64,000 nucleotides of DNA from Niastella soli (GCF_017742245.1 NZ_JAGHKO010000001.1:1641061-1705060), one strand, 5' to 3'; shown: positions 33,881-43,262, counted from the stretch's first letter. Made by a program: numbers and translations. Notes: generated by a model not told the origin, from the letters alone.

Positions 33881-35317
33881 ATGGGAAAGAATTTTTTTTG
33901 TATACTAACATTGTTGTGTTGTGTGGCATTGGTGCATGCCCAGCCCTCGCCTGTGGACCCCACGTCCCAAGCCTTACCAAGTGTTGTGTCTGGTACCAAT
34001 AACACCTACTCTTCACCTTTTGTTGTAGGCGATATAATAATTGAAGGAAATAAAAAAACAAAGCCCTACATCATTACAAGGGAACTGCCATTTAAAACCG
34101 GCGATTCCATTTACCTGCCCGATCTGGTAAAAGGCTTTGAGATCTCTCGCCAGCAGCTGATAAATACCCAGTTATTTAACGATGTAATTATATCCTTAAA
34201 GGCATTTCGTGGATACGTAGTTGATATCCTTATACAGGTAAAAGAACGATGGTATATTTTCCCGCTCCCATACCTGAAACCTATTGACCGAAATTTGAAC
34301 GAATGGGCCAAACAGGGCTATGGGCTCGACCGGGTGAATTATGGCTTTAAATTCACCTATAATAATTTTACCGGCCGCAATGATAAACTGAAACTTTGGT
34401 TGATCACCGGCTATACACAACAGATACAATTCCAATATGATCAACCATATGCCGACAAATCGTTGAAACATGGTTACCGGGTTGGGTTTTCTTATTCATT
34501 TAACCGGGAGATCAATTATGCTACTATAGATAACCAGCAGGTTTTTGTTGACTCTTTGCGCAATGGAATAAGACAGTGGTCGGGCCATATTGACTGGACG
34601 TACAGGCCGGGGTTACGCACCGTGCATTCCTTCTCGGTGGCGTACACTCACCAGGAAGTTGACCCTGGCATAAATAATTTAAATCCCAAATATTACGGCT
34701 ATCAACGCCACGAGATCAGTTTTCCCGAACTGGTGTATAACATCAGTTATGTAAATGTTGATTATAAAGCGTTCCCGCTTACTGGCTGGCAGGCCGACGG
34801 GTCAATCGTGAAAAGAGGGTTCAACCATGAAATGAACATGTGGCAGTTAAATGGAAAAGCTACCAAGGGCTGGCAATTGGGCAAGAAGGACTTCTTTAGC
34901 TGGAATGGCGTGGGGATGCTGCGGTTTCCCTTTAACCAACCCTATATAAATCAACGCATGTTCGGGTATGGCGATATGTACTTACGCGGGCTGGAGAATT
35001 ATGTAATTGACGGTTCTGCCGGTATTTTAACCAGACAAAGCTATCGTCACCAGTTATTCAAATTTAGTATCCCAACCTATATAAAATCGAAATCGCACGA
35101 CCATATACCTTTCCGCATTTATGCCCGCCTGTTTGGCGATCTGGGCTATTCTTATAATAAGAATTTTACTAATAATTCCCTCACGAACCGCACATTGTAT
35201 ACCTATGGCGCAGGAATTGATTTGGTTACATTCTATGACTTCGTATTGCGGCTCGACTACAGCTTCAACCAATTAGGACAAAACGGACTATTTTTACACA
35301 TTAAGAGCGATTTTTAA
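33881..35317 (+). CDS. POTRA-domain outer membrane barrel protein (BamA/TamA-like)
   Basis: The 478-residue protein has a signal peptide (to about VHAQ, residue 21). One POTRA-like domain follows at about 48-125: FVVGDIIIEGNKKTKPYIIT, ELPFKTGDSIYL and VVDILIQVKERWYIFPLP. Then comes a beta-barrel with alternating aromatic strands ending in HIKSDF, a terminal Phe as in outer membrane barrels. It resembles the BamA/TamA superfamily with a single POTRA. It lies in the nadK-uppS-bamA cluster, so a role in outer membrane protein or lipid handling is a context inference. Confidence 0.78.
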   Translation: MGKNFFCILTLLCCVALVHAQPSPVDPTSQALPSVVSGTNNTYSSPFVVGDIIIEGNKKTKPYIITRELPFKTGDSIYLPDLVKGFEISRQQLINTQLFNDVIISLKAFRGYVVDILIQVKERWYIFPLPYLKPIDRNLNEWAKQGYGLDRVNYGFKFTYNNFTGRNDKLKLWLITGYTQQIQFQYDQPYADKSLKHGYRVGFSYSFNREINYATIDNQQVFVDSLRNGIRQWSGHIDWTYRPGLRTVHSFSVAYTHQEVDPGINNLNPKYYGYQRHEISFPELVYNISYVNVDYKAFPLTGWQADGSIVKRGFNHEMNMWQLNGKATKGWQLGKKDFFSWNGVGMLRFPFNQPYINQRMFGYGDMYLRGLENYVIDGSAGILTRQSYRHQLFKFSIPTYIKSKSHDHIPFRIYARLFGDLGYSYNKNFTNNSLTNRTLYTYGAGIDLVTFYDFVLRLDYSFNQLGQNGLFLHIKSDF

Positions 35318-35347
35318 ACGTCAGAAAAAATATTTTAACCGTATAGT

Positions 35348-36226
35348 ATGAAGGTAGCCATTTATAGCAGGGTTATTGATGATGACCAGTATGACAAAGT
35401 GCAACAATTGCTCGATGAACTGGCCAAGGAAAATATTCACCCGGTTATATACAAACCTTTTTATGAGATGATCCAGTCATCGGTGCGTTTCTCCGATAAA
35501 ACCACCCTGTTCAATGACTCGAATGATCTCACCGATGCATTTGATTTTTTAATAAGCCTGGGGGGCGATGGTACTTTACTCGATACCGTTACCCTGGTCC
35601 GGGATAAGAACATTCCTGTGCTGGGGATCAACTTTGGCCGGTTGGGTTTTTTGGCCAGTATAGGTAGTAAAGAATTGCACATTGCAGTACAATCCCTGGT
35701 CAAGCGCACAATACTAATAGACAAGCGATCGTTAATTCATTTGGATGCGAGTAAACCATTATTCGGCGATGTACCATACGGATTAAATGAATTTGCTATT
35801 CATAAAACGGATACATCACCCATGATAAAAATTCATACGTATCTGAATGGTGAATTTTTAAATACATACTGGGCTGATGGCGTGATTGTGGCAACTCCTA
35901 CCGGGTCAACCGGATATTCGTTAAGTTGTAATGGCCCTGTGGTTTTTCCTGAATCCTCCAGTTTCGTAATTACCCCCGTAGCCCCACATAACCTGAATGT
36001 TCGACCTATAATTGTACCAGATGATAATATTATATCATTTGAGATTGAAGGCCGGACAGATCATTTTATTTGCGCACTCGATTCGCGTAAAGAACTCGTA
36101 GATAAAAAGGTACAATTAGCCGTGCGTAACGAATCCTTTACCCTTAGCCTGGTACGGTTGAATGAAAATAATTTCCTGCAGACCCTGCGTAACAAATTAT
36201 CATGGGGTTTGGATACGAGGAATTAA
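35348..36226 (+). CDS. nadK: NAD kinase
   Basis: The 292-residue protein shows the NAD kinase marks: SLGGDGTLLDTV (GGDG motif, about 74-77), INFGRLGFLA, the substrate loop FAIHKTDTSPMI and the second conserved block ATPTGSTGYSLSCNGP. It phosphorylates NAD to NADP in the cytoplasm. It starts 30 bases after the POTRA gene and is followed by the porG-like gene. Confidence 0.94.
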   Translation: MKVAIYSRVIDDDQYDKVQQLLDELAKENIHPVIYKPFYEMIQSSVRFSDKTTLFNDSNDLTDAFDFLISLGGDGTLLDTVTLVRDKNIPVLGINFGRLGFLASIGSKELHIAVQSLVKRTILIDKRSLIHLDASKPLFGDVPYGLNEFAIHKTDTSPMIKIHTYLNGEFLNTYWADGVIVATPTGSTGYSLSCNGPVVFPESSSFVITPVAPHNLNVRPIIVPDDNIISFEIEGRTDHFICALDSRKELVDKKVQLAVRNESFTLSLVRLNENNFLQTLRNKLSWGLDTRN

Positions 36227-36285
36227 CTTTTTAATACAATGTAAAATTACCGGCAAATCCGGTTCTTAATGTTAAATTGCGAATT

Positions 36286-37143
36286 ATGAAGAAATTGGTT
36301 GTAACAGCACTACTGTTTAATTCCGTACTATGTGTGCAAAAGGTTACTGCCCAATATGAAAGTATTGTTCAGCAAGGTGAGTTTGGTATTTCGGTCGGGG
36401 CAGCGCATTATTTTGGTGACCTGAATACAAGAGCGAAATTAAACAGGCCCAAACCTGCTTTAGGCGTATTCTTCCGTAAACAATTTGGTAACTATACAGC
36501 ATTGCGTATATCCGCGCATTATGCACGCCTGGGTTATTCAGATGTATACAATACCCAAAACGATTATCAACACCGTCGGAACCTGAGCTTTAATTCGAAC
36601 ATATTTGAGCTCGCGCTGCAAGGCGATTTCAACTTCTTTAAATTTGTTCCGGCCGATCCATATTACAGTTTCACCCCATATTTAACACTAGGCGTTGGCG
36701 TATTCAGTTATGATCCCTTTGCCTATCTCAACAACCAGAAATATTTTCTGCGGCCACTGGGCACCGAAGGTCAGGGCACTGCCGCTTATCCCGATCGCAA
36801 ACCCTATAATACCATGGCCCTTTGCGTACCTATTGGGGTAGGTGTGAAATATGCATTGAACGACCGGATGAACCTGGGCTTTGAAGTGGTATACCGGTTC
36901 ACCACCACCGATTACCTCGATGACGTGAGTAAAACCTATGTAGGTTCCGATAAATTTCCGCCACTGCCCGATGGAACGCCCTCAGCAGCCGGGTTATTAC
37001 AGGACCGTTCTTATGAAACGGGAGATGCTATAGGAATTGAAGGCCGGCAACGCGGTTACAGCAAGCAAAAAGACGGATATGTGATGGCAGAACTCACTTT
37101 ATCGTTCAACCTTACTTCATATCGCTGTCCTTCAGCTAATTAA
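36286..37143 (+). CDS. PorG-like outer membrane protein (DUF6089)
   Basis: The 285-residue protein starts with a signal peptide (to about VTAQ, residue 22). It then reads as a small outer membrane barrel with GEFGISVGAAHYFGDLNTRAKL, the hallmark opening of DUF6089/PorG-like proteins. Strands such as GFEVVYRFTTTDYLDDVSKTY follow. PorG in Porphyromonas is a component of the type IX secretion system. The gene order, next to uppS and bamA, matches other Bacteroidota. ATG 36286 was chosen over TTG 36277 because of the signal peptide (MKKLVVTALLF). It ends at a strong terminator. Confidence 0.8.
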   Translation: MKKLVVTALLFNSVLCVQKVTAQYESIVQQGEFGISVGAAHYFGDLNTRAKLNRPKPALGVFFRKQFGNYTALRISAHYARLGYSDVYNTQNDYQHRRNLSFNSNIFELALQGDFNFFKFVPADPYYSFTPYLTLGVGVFSYDPFAYLNNQKYFLRPLGTEGQGTAAYPDRKPYNTMALCVPIGVGVKYALNDRMNLGFEVVYRFTTTDYLDDVSKTYVGSDKFPPLPDGTPSAAGLLQDRSYETGDAIGIEGRQRGYSKQKDGYVMAELTLSFNLTSYRCPSAN

Positions 37144-37171
37144 ATAATTACCGGTAACCAGTTACCGGATA

Positions 37172-37203
37172 CCAGGTACCCCAGCGGGGTACCTGGTTTT
37201 TTT
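37172..37203 (+). terminator. Rho-independent terminator after the porG-like gene
   Basis: CCAGGTACCCC and GGGGTACCTGG form a perfect 11-base stem with a three-base loop, followed by seven T. It divides the nadK/porG-like transcript from uppS. Confidence 0.95.
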
Positions 37204-37289
37204 ATGCCTGAATCCAAAATGGCGGGAGGCCTTTTACAACCAGAAACGCAGAAACCCGGAAAGGAAACCGGTAACAGGTAACTTTTTCG

Positions 37290-37297
37290 TACCTTTG
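37290..37297 (+). promoter_or_regulatory. -7 box TACCTTTG for uppS
   Basis: Exact TAnnTTTG match 19 bases before the uppS ATG at 37317, after the strong terminator at 37172. A -33 TTG was not seen at 20 bases. Confidence 0.65.
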
Positions 37298-37316
37298 TGC
37301 CCTTCAAAAAAAGGGT

Positions 37317-38078
37317 ATGCAGAGCCTAAAGGAGCAAATTAACCTTCAACGACTTCCTCGCCATATAGCAATTATTATGGACGGGAATGGCAGGTGGGCA
37401 AAGGAAAAGGGGCAAGACCGCCTCTACGGCCATTTTCATGGCGTGGAGAGCGTGCGCAATATCGTAGAAGGATGTGCCGAGCTGGGCGTGGAATATCTTA
37501 CACTATATGCATTCTCCACCGAGAATTGGGACCGCCCGCAAAATGAAGTAACGGGGCTTATAGAGCTGCTGGTGGAAACTATTCGCAAGGAAACCGAAAC
37601 CCTTAATAAGAATAATATTAAGCTGCATGTAATAGGCGACGTAAAAATGTTGCCCGAATATGCACAAAAAGAACTGAACGAATCGCTGCAGATAACCAGC
37701 CAGAATACCGGGTTGAACCTGGTAATGGCGTTGAGTTACAGCAGTCGCTGGGAACTGGTACAGGCCGTACAACACATTGCCGAAGACGTAAAAGCCGGGA
37801 AAATAGACCCTGCGGCCATCACCCAAAACACCCTGCAACAATACCTGGCAACCAGTAACTTCCCCGATCCCGAACTAATGATTCGCACCAGTGGCGAATA
37901 CCGCATCAGTAACTTCTTATTATACCAACTAGCTTATGCAGAATTGTATTTCACCAATGTTCGCTGGCCCGACTTCAGGAAGGAGAACCTGTATGAGGCC
38001 ATTCTGGATTTCCAACTGCGCGAAAGACGCTTTGGCAAAACCGGCGATCAGGTTCAAAAGGAACAGATAAACGGATAA
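37317..38078 (+). CDS. uppS: Isoprenyl transferase (undecaprenyl diphosphate synthase)
   Basis: The 253-residue cytoplasmic protein shows HIAIIMDGNGRWAKEKG (catalytic Asp and the Arg of the first block), the GHFHGVESVRNIVEGC helix, LYAFSTENWDRP and the C-terminal DPELMIRTSGEYRISNFLLY. It condenses farnesyl-PP with isopentenyl-PP to undecaprenyl-PP, the lipid carrier for peptidoglycan and O-antigen. It is driven by its own promoter after a terminator, and bamA follows about 105 bases later. Confidence 0.95.
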   Translation: MQSLKEQINLQRLPRHIAIIMDGNGRWAKEKGQDRLYGHFHGVESVRNIVEGCAELGVEYLTLYAFSTENWDRPQNEVTGLIELLVETIRKETETLNKNNIKLHVIGDVKMLPEYAQKELNESLQITSQNTGLNLVMALSYSSRWELVQAVQHIAEDVKAGKIDPAAITQNTLQQYLATSNFPDPELMIRTSGEYRISNFLLYQLAYAELYFTNVRWPDFRKENLYEAILDFQLRERRFGKTGDQVQKEQING

Positions 38079-38183
38079 TTACGAATTGGTCATGAAGATT
38101 TTATGAATCCGTCGATTAGTTTCCTTTTTAACAAACCCTTTTAAAATATCCCCCTTAATTTGCTCCACTTTAAACTCCCCGGA

Positions 38184-40913
38184 ATGCAGCGTTCGCGTAC
38201 TTTTAGTATTTTTTTACTGGTATTTGCAAGTTTAACAGTCGGTTCACTCCGTGCCCAGGTTGCCACCGATACCGTTCCAACGTCTATTGATCCGGAATTA
38301 GAGAATATTCTCAACTCAAAGTCTGCCCATGAATATTTTATTGGCGGTATTACGGTTACAGGCACTAAACGGTACGACCAACAACTGCTGATATCCATTG
38401 CGGGCATAAATGTGGGCGATAAAGTGATGATACCCGGGGGGGATAACTTCAGTAAAGCCCTCAATAACCTGTGGAATCAGCACCTGTTCTCGAACATGCA
38501 GATCTTTTTCACCAAACTGGAAGGCAATAAATTATTTATAGAAATAAATGTTACTGAAAGACCTGCATTGTCCAAGTTCCACATTATAGGTCCCAAAAAG
38601 GCAGATCAGGACGAATTAAAAAATAAAATAGGACTGGTACCAAGCCGGGTGGTTACTGAAAACACCAAACGCAACGCCGAAGACGTAATTAAAAGATTTT
38701 ATACCGATAAAGGGTTTCAAAGCGCCTCCGTTAAAATTGAAGAGGTACAAGATCCCAACCTGCCGAACTCAATTATCCTGAATATATATGTACAAAAAGG
38801 CCACAAGGTGCGTATTGAGAACGTGAGCTTTTTTGGAAATCAGAATGTGAGTGAACTGAGGCTGAAAAAGCAATTGAAGGGTACCAAGGAAATGACCAAG
38901 ATCACCTTGTATCCCACTAAAGAAGCAAGCCCTTATGGCGAAACCAAACAACCTTCCTTCAAAGCATACCTGGGCGATGCAGGCTTTTTATCTCTTACCA
39001 AAACAAAGGAATATCTCGATCCATATTTCCGGTTTAAATTATTCAGCTCGGCCAAGTTCAATACCAAGAAGTACGAAGAAGACAAAGAAAAAGTACTGGA
39101 ATATTATAACTCATTAGGTTACCGCGATGCCGCTATAGTAGCGGATACCCAATACTTTAATAATAAAGGGAACCTGAAGGTAGACCTTAAAGTAGATGAA
39201 GGCCATCAATACTATTTTGGTAATGTAACCTGGAAAGGAAATACCAAATACAGCGATTCTGTACTTAGTATATTATTAGGGATCACCAAGGGCGATACTT
39301 ATAACCTGGAGATCCTGAACAAGAAGCTGGGTAAACAAATGTCACAGGAAGGTGGCGACATCAGCAGCTATTATATGGACGATGGTTACCTCTTCTTCCG
39401 TATTGATCCGGTTGAAACGGCGGTATACAACGATACCATCGATTTCGAGATCCGTATTACGGAAGGGCCTCAGGCTACCATTAAGAATGTAACTATTCAG
39501 GGTAACGAAAAAACAAAAGAGCACGTTATTCGTCGTGAGTTGCGTACACTGCCCGGTGAAAAATTCAGCCGTCAGGACCTTATTCGTTCACAACGTGAAA
39601 TTGCACAGCTGAACTTCTTTAATCAGGAGAAGATCGGTATCAACCCCGTGCCAAACCCGGAAGATGGAACGGTGGATATTCACTATACCGTTGAAGAAAA
39701 ATCTTCTGACCAGCTTGAGCTGAGCGCCGGTTGGGGTGGTGGTATCGGTTTAACCGGTACGTTGGGTGTTACATTCAACAACTTCTCTATTAAGAATATC
39801 TTTAACAAAAAGGCGTGGGACCCATTACCTACCGGTGATGGCCAAAAACTGAGCATGCGTGTACAATCAAATGGCCGTGCATATCAGTCATACAACTTCT
39901 CATTCACTGAGCCCTGGTTAGGTGGTAAGAAAAGGAATTCATTGACCTTCTCATTATATAAAAGTGTGTTCCGTACAGGTGGTATTGATGCCAGCGGAAG
40001 ATATTTCTTCAGCGATACCAACAGGTTGAAAAACTTTGGCGCCAGTGTTTCATTGGGTAAACAATTGAAATGGCCCGATGACTTCTTTACATTGGTATAC
40101 TCACTCAGCTATACACAGTATAAGTTGCAGAACTATACTTTGTTTACACCGGATTTCAAAAACGGTACCTCAAACAACCTGAGTGTTAAAATTGCGTTGA
40201 ACCGTAACTCGGCTGGTCCTAACCCGATCTTCCCAACCAGCGGTTCCAACTTTTTGCTGAGCGGTCAGTTTACGCCCCCCTATTCATTATTCAGGGAGAA
40301 TACAACCAGCCAGGATAGTTATAAATTACCTGAGTTCCATAAATGGCGCCTCAATGCCGAATGGTTCATTCCCATTGGCCGTCCGATGGGTGCCGATAAA
40401 TCCCGGCAGTTTGTACTGCGTGCCGCAGCCAAGTATGGTTTCATGGGCCGGTACAATACTGATCTGCCTTATTCGCCATTCGAGCGCTTCCAGGTGGGAG
40501 ATGCCGGTTTGGCAAATGGTAGCTACATTCTTGGGTATGATATCATTGCCCATCGTGGTTACCCTGTGTATGAAAGTTCTAATCCCAAGATCAATCCTGA
40601 TCAGCAGAACGCGCGTGAGTTCTTTACTATATTTAATAAGTATACGCTTGAAATGCGGTATCCGTTCACTACCAACCCAAGCAGTACCATCTTTGGTATG
40701 GTTTGGTTTGAAGCCGCCAACGGTTGGTACGACTATAAGTCATACGATCCATTCCGCCTGCGTAGAAGTGCTGGTGTGGGTATGCGTTTCTTCCTGCCTA
40801 TGTTCGGGTTGCTTGGATTTGATTATGGCGTAGGGTTTGACCGGATCACACCTGGTGGCAGCTTAAAAGATGCATCACGCTTTACGTTTATGTTAGGTTA
40901 TGAACCTGAATAG
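38184..40913 (+). CDS. bamA: Outer membrane protein assembly factor BamA
   Basis: The 909-residue protein has a signal peptide (to about residue 24), POTRA domains to about residue 460 and a 16-strand Omp85 barrel. POTRA boundaries show in repeated units such as IGGITVTGTKRYDQQLL, FHIIGPKKADQDEL and VSFFGNQNVSELRLKKQLKG. The last POTRA, TIKNVTIQGNEKTKEHVIRR, leads into the barrel; the surface motif typical of Omp85 (FSFTEPWLGG) is present near residue 572. It inserts barrel proteins into the outer membrane. I chose ATG 38184 rather than TTG 38160, because the signal peptide starts there. Two skp/ompH genes follow, which is the usual arrangement. Confidence 0.93.
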   Translation: MQRSRTFSIFLLVFASLTVGSLRAQVATDTVPTSIDPELENILNSKSAHEYFIGGITVTGTKRYDQQLLISIAGINVGDKVMIPGGDNFSKALNNLWNQHLFSNMQIFFTKLEGNKLFIEINVTERPALSKFHIIGPKKADQDELKNKIGLVPSRVVTENTKRNAEDVIKRFYTDKGFQSASVKIEEVQDPNLPNSIILNIYVQKGHKVRIENVSFFGNQNVSELRLKKQLKGTKEMTKITLYPTKEASPYGETKQPSFKAYLGDAGFLSLTKTKEYLDPYFRFKLFSSAKFNTKKYEEDKEKVLEYYNSLGYRDAAIVADTQYFNNKGNLKVDLKVDEGHQYYFGNVTWKGNTKYSDSVLSILLGITKGDTYNLEILNKKLGKQMSQEGGDISSYYMDDGYLFFRIDPVETAVYNDTIDFEIRITEGPQATIKNVTIQGNEKTKEHVIRRELRTLPGEKFSRQDLIRSQREIAQLNFFNQEKIGINPVPNPEDGTVDIHYTVEEKSSDQLELSAGWGGGIGLTGTLGVTFNNFSIKNIFNKKAWDPLPTGDGQKLSMRVQSNGRAYQSYNFSFTEPWLGGKKRNSLTFSLYKSVFRTGGIDASGRYFFSDTNRLKNFGASVSLGKQLKWPDDFFTLVYSLSYTQYKLQNYTLFTPDFKNGTSNNLSVKIALNRNSAGPNPIFPTSGSNFLLSGQFTPPYSLFRENTTSQDSYKLPEFHKWRLNAEWFIPIGRPMGADKSRQFVLRAAAKYGFMGRYNTDLPYSPFERFQVGDAGLANGSYILGYDIIAHRGYPVYESSNPKINPDQQNAREFFTIFNKYTLEMRYPFTTNPSSTIFGMVWFEAANGWYDYKSYDPFRLRRSAGVGMRFFLPMFGLLGFDYGVGFDRITPGGSLKDASRFTFMLGYEPE

Positions 40914-40953
40914 TATTCATCGTTCACGATTAATAAACCTTAAAAGGAACACC

Positions 40954-41469
40954 ATGAAGAAAGTATTATTAATGATCTGCCTGGTAACCCTGGCCTTAGC
41001 CTCGCGAGCGCAGTATGGCCGGTATGCCATTGTGGATACCAAATACATTCTGGATAAATTACCTGAATACAAGGAAGCCCAGAAAACACTTGACCAGTTC
41101 AGTGAACAATGGCAAAAAGAGGTGGATGCCAAACAGGGGGTACTTGATAAAATGTACAAGGATTTTGATGCTGAGCAGGTTATGCTAAGTCCCGAATTAA
41201 AGAAAAAACGGGAGGATGAATTGTATGTGCGGGAGAAGGAAGTTCGGGACCTGCAGCGTAAACGATTTGGTTTTGAAGGCGATCTGTTTAAGAAAAGACA
41301 GGAACTGGTGAAACCCATACAGGACAAGGTTTACAATGCGATCCAGAAGCTGGCCGTTAACCGTCAATTGGATTTTATTTTAGATAAAAGTGAAGGAATT
41401 ACTGTTATATTTGCCGACCCCAAATTGGACCGTAGTGAGGATATTTTAAAAGAGCTGGGCGTTAAATAA
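40954..41469 (+). CDS. OmpH/Skp family periplasmic chaperone
   Basis: The 171-residue protein has a signal peptide (to about SRAQ, residue 18), then YGRYAIVDTKYILDKLPEY, the classic start of OmpH/Skp, and a long coiled coil rich in Lys, Glu and Gln. It ends with FILDKSEGITVIFADPKLD. Skp proteins hold outer membrane proteins in the periplasm before BamA inserts them. The start ATG 40954 is fixed by the signal peptide; AAAAGG lies just ahead as the ribosome binding site. It begins 40 bases after bamA. Confidence 0.9.
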   Translation: MKKVLLMICLVTLALASRAQYGRYAIVDTKYILDKLPEYKEAQKTLDQFSEQWQKEVDAKQGVLDKMYKDFDAEQVMLSPELKKKREDELYVREKEVRDLQRKRFGFEGDLFKKRQELVKPIQDKVYNAIQKLAVNRQLDFILDKSEGITVIFADPKLDRSEDILKELGVK

Positions 41470-41590
41470 AACATAAGACGATAAAGGGAAAGCAACCACC
41501 ATTAGGTTTTTTTCAACTTAAAACAAAAAAATAACCGACCACCCCTACGCAAAGGAAACTCGCTAAGGGTGCGAGAAAAATTGAAATTCA

Positions 41591-42154
41591 ATGAAAAAGT
41601 TTTTTTCCGTAACGTTGTTCGCCCTGGGCCTGGTAGCGGCTGGTGAAGTAAGTGCTCAAAGTAAAATTGGATACATCAGCTCTCAGGAGTTGGTAAGTGT
41701 AATGCCAGAAACCAGAAAAGCAGACTCATCCCTGCAAGATCTGAAAAATGCATTAATTCAAAGCGCAACCGAAAAGCAAAACGCTTTCTATGCTGCTGTT
41801 GAAAAATACAACAAAGACTCAGCAACATTTACTGCTGCTGTAAAAACTGTAAAAAGAGGTGAGTTGACCAAAATGGGTCAGGAACTGAGTGGTGAAGAAG
41901 AGCGCATTCAACAACAATTACAACAACGTCAGCAGGACTTGTTGGGCCCCATCAACAAAAAGGCTTATGAAGCTGTACAATCTGTAGCCAAAGAAAATGG
42001 TTATGGTTATGTATTTGAAAAAGAGGCCCTGCTGGTAGCTCCTCCTGGTGATGATATTCTGCCTCTGGTTGCCAAAAAGCTGAATATTAAATTACCTACA
42101 GCTGGTGGCGGCGCTCCTGCAGCCCCTGCCGCGGCACCTGCCAAAAAACCATAA
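41591..42154 (+). CDS. OmpH/Skp family periplasmic chaperone with an Ala/Pro tail
   Basis: The 187-residue protein has a signal peptide (to about VSAQ, residue 23), then KIGYISSQELVSVMPETRKAD, and a coiled-coil arm rich in Gln, Glu and Lys (LQQRQQDLLGPI). The last 22 residues are mostly Ala, Pro and Gly. It is a second Skp-type chaperone next to bamA; the pair may act together or have different clients. A gap of 121 bases separates it from the first copy. The gene ends with the strong terminator at 42179. Confidence 0.9.
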   Translation: MKKFFSVTLFALGLVAAGEVSAQSKIGYISSQELVSVMPETRKADSSLQDLKNALIQSATEKQNAFYAAVEKYNKDSATFTAAVKTVKRGELTKMGQELSGEEERIQQQLQQRQQDLLGPINKKAYEAVQSVAKENGYGYVFEKEALLVAPPGDDILPLVAKKLNIKLPTAGGGAPAAPAAAPAKKP

Positions 42155-42178
42155 GCAAATACTTTGCTAGAATATATT

Positions 42179-42213
42179 AGTCCCGGCGGTTACAACCGTC
42201 GGGACTTTTTTTA
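42179..42213 (+). terminator. Rho-independent terminator after the second skp gene
   Basis: AGTCCCGGCGGTT and AACCGTCGGGACT form a 13-base stem with a two-base loop (likely four after breathing), followed by seven T. Confidence 0.95.
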
Positions 42214-42229
42214 TTCCCTGCATAGGCGG

Positions 42230-42237
42230 TAAATTTG
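42230..42237 (+). promoter_or_regulatory. -7 box TAAATTTG directly before murI
   Basis: Exact TAnnTTTG match ending four bases before the murI ATG at 42242. No -33 TTG is seen, but the strong terminator just upstream means murI needs its own promoter. Confidence 0.6.
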
Positions 42238-42241
42238 TGGT

Positions 42242-43099
42242 ATGCTTACAACGCAGCCAATTGGCATTTTCGATTCGGGATATGGTGGCCTTACGGTAAT
42301 GAAGGAGATTGTAAAAAAGTTGCCCCAGTACGATTATACCTACCTGGGCGACAACGCCCGGGCGCCATATGGTAACCGCTCGTTCGAAACGGTATACCGG
42401 TATACCTTGCAATGTGTTGAATGGTTTTTTGAACAGGGCTGTCCGCTGGTGATACTAGCCTGTAACACGGCTTCGGCCAAAGCCCTGCGCACTATACAAC
42501 AGAACGATTTAGACAAATTGTGCCCCGATAACAGGGTATTAGGCGTTATACGGCCCACTACCGAGATCATTGGGGAGTTTACCAAATCGCGCAAAATAGG
42601 CATACTGGCCACCCATGGAACGGTTCAGTCCGGCTCCTACCTTATTGAGATCGAGAAATTTTTCCCCGATATTAAAGTATACCAGGAAGCCTGCCCCATG
42701 TGGGTGCCCATTGTGGAAAACAATGAACACATGCAACCGGGCGCTGACTACTTTGTACAAAAGAATGTGCATCATGTAATGGCCAACGACCGCGATATTG
42801 ATACCCTGTTGCTTGCCTGCACCCATTATCCGCTGTTGCGCGAAAAGATCCAGCAGTTTTTGCCGGCCGGGGTAAAAGTGGTATCGCAGGGCGAAATAGT
42901 GGCCAATAGCCTGGAAGACTACCTGAAGCGCCATACGGAGCTGGAAAACCGCTGCAGTAAAAATGGCCACCGGTTGTTTAATACCACAGATTCAACAGAA
43001 GATTTTGATAATCATGCCAGTATATTCTTTGGGGAAGAGGTGCACAGCAATCACGTTGATCTGGATAATAGTATACCGGTAGTAGACCATATTTATTAG
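42242..43099 (+). CDS. murI: Glutamate racemase
   Basis: The 285-residue protein has both catalytic cysteines: Cys74 in LACNTAS and Cys193 in LLACTHYPLL. The opening IGIFDSGYGGLTVMKEI and LGDNARAPYGNRS are typical. It makes D-glutamate for peptidoglycan. The ATG at 42242 must be the start: the next Met is beyond the catalytic-loop motif and the residue order matches short MurI types such as that of Bacillus. The promoter box ends four bases before it, so the message appears leaderless. Confidence 0.94.
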   Translation: MLTTQPIGIFDSGYGGLTVMKEIVKKLPQYDYTYLGDNARAPYGNRSFETVYRYTLQCVEWFFEQGCPLVILACNTASAKALRTIQQNDLDKLCPDNRVLGVIRPTTEIIGEFTKSRKIGILATHGTVQSGSYLIEIEKFFPDIKVYQEACPMWVPIVENNEHMQPGADYFVQKNVHHVMANDRDIDTLLLACTHYPLLREKIQQFLPAGVKVVSQGEIVANSLEDYLKRHTELENRCSKNGHRLFNTTDSTEDFDNHASIFFGEEVHSNHVDLDNSIPVVDHIY

Positions 43100-43141
43100 A
43101 ACATTTTGCTCATGCCGTTTCATACTTAACCATTCATTTCC

Positions 43142-43149
43142 TACCTTTG
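43142..43149 (+). promoter_or_regulatory. -7 box TACCTTTG for rpmH
   Basis: Exact TAnnTTTG match with the extended TTTGCGGTCC form, 113 bases before the rpmH ATG. Confidence 0.65.
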
Positions 43150-43262
43150 CGGTCCTTTCATCCGCTTATGGCGGGGCGGGTATGGTGACCCGTCTGCGAA
43201 AATTGGAACCTGATCCGCTTCTCCCGGATCATATTTCAAATGTGTAAAAAACGAAATCAATT
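43150..43262 (+). other. Structured leader of rpmH with a 21-codon reading frame
   Basis: The 113-base leader contains three possible hairpins (CCGCTTATGGCGG; GGCGGGT..ACCCGTC; GATCCG..CGGATC). It also contains a short frame from ATG 43182 to TAA 43247 (MVTRLRKLEPDPLLPDHI...), which ends 15 bases before the rpmH start. This could be a regulatory leader, but translation is not shown. Confidence 0.4.
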
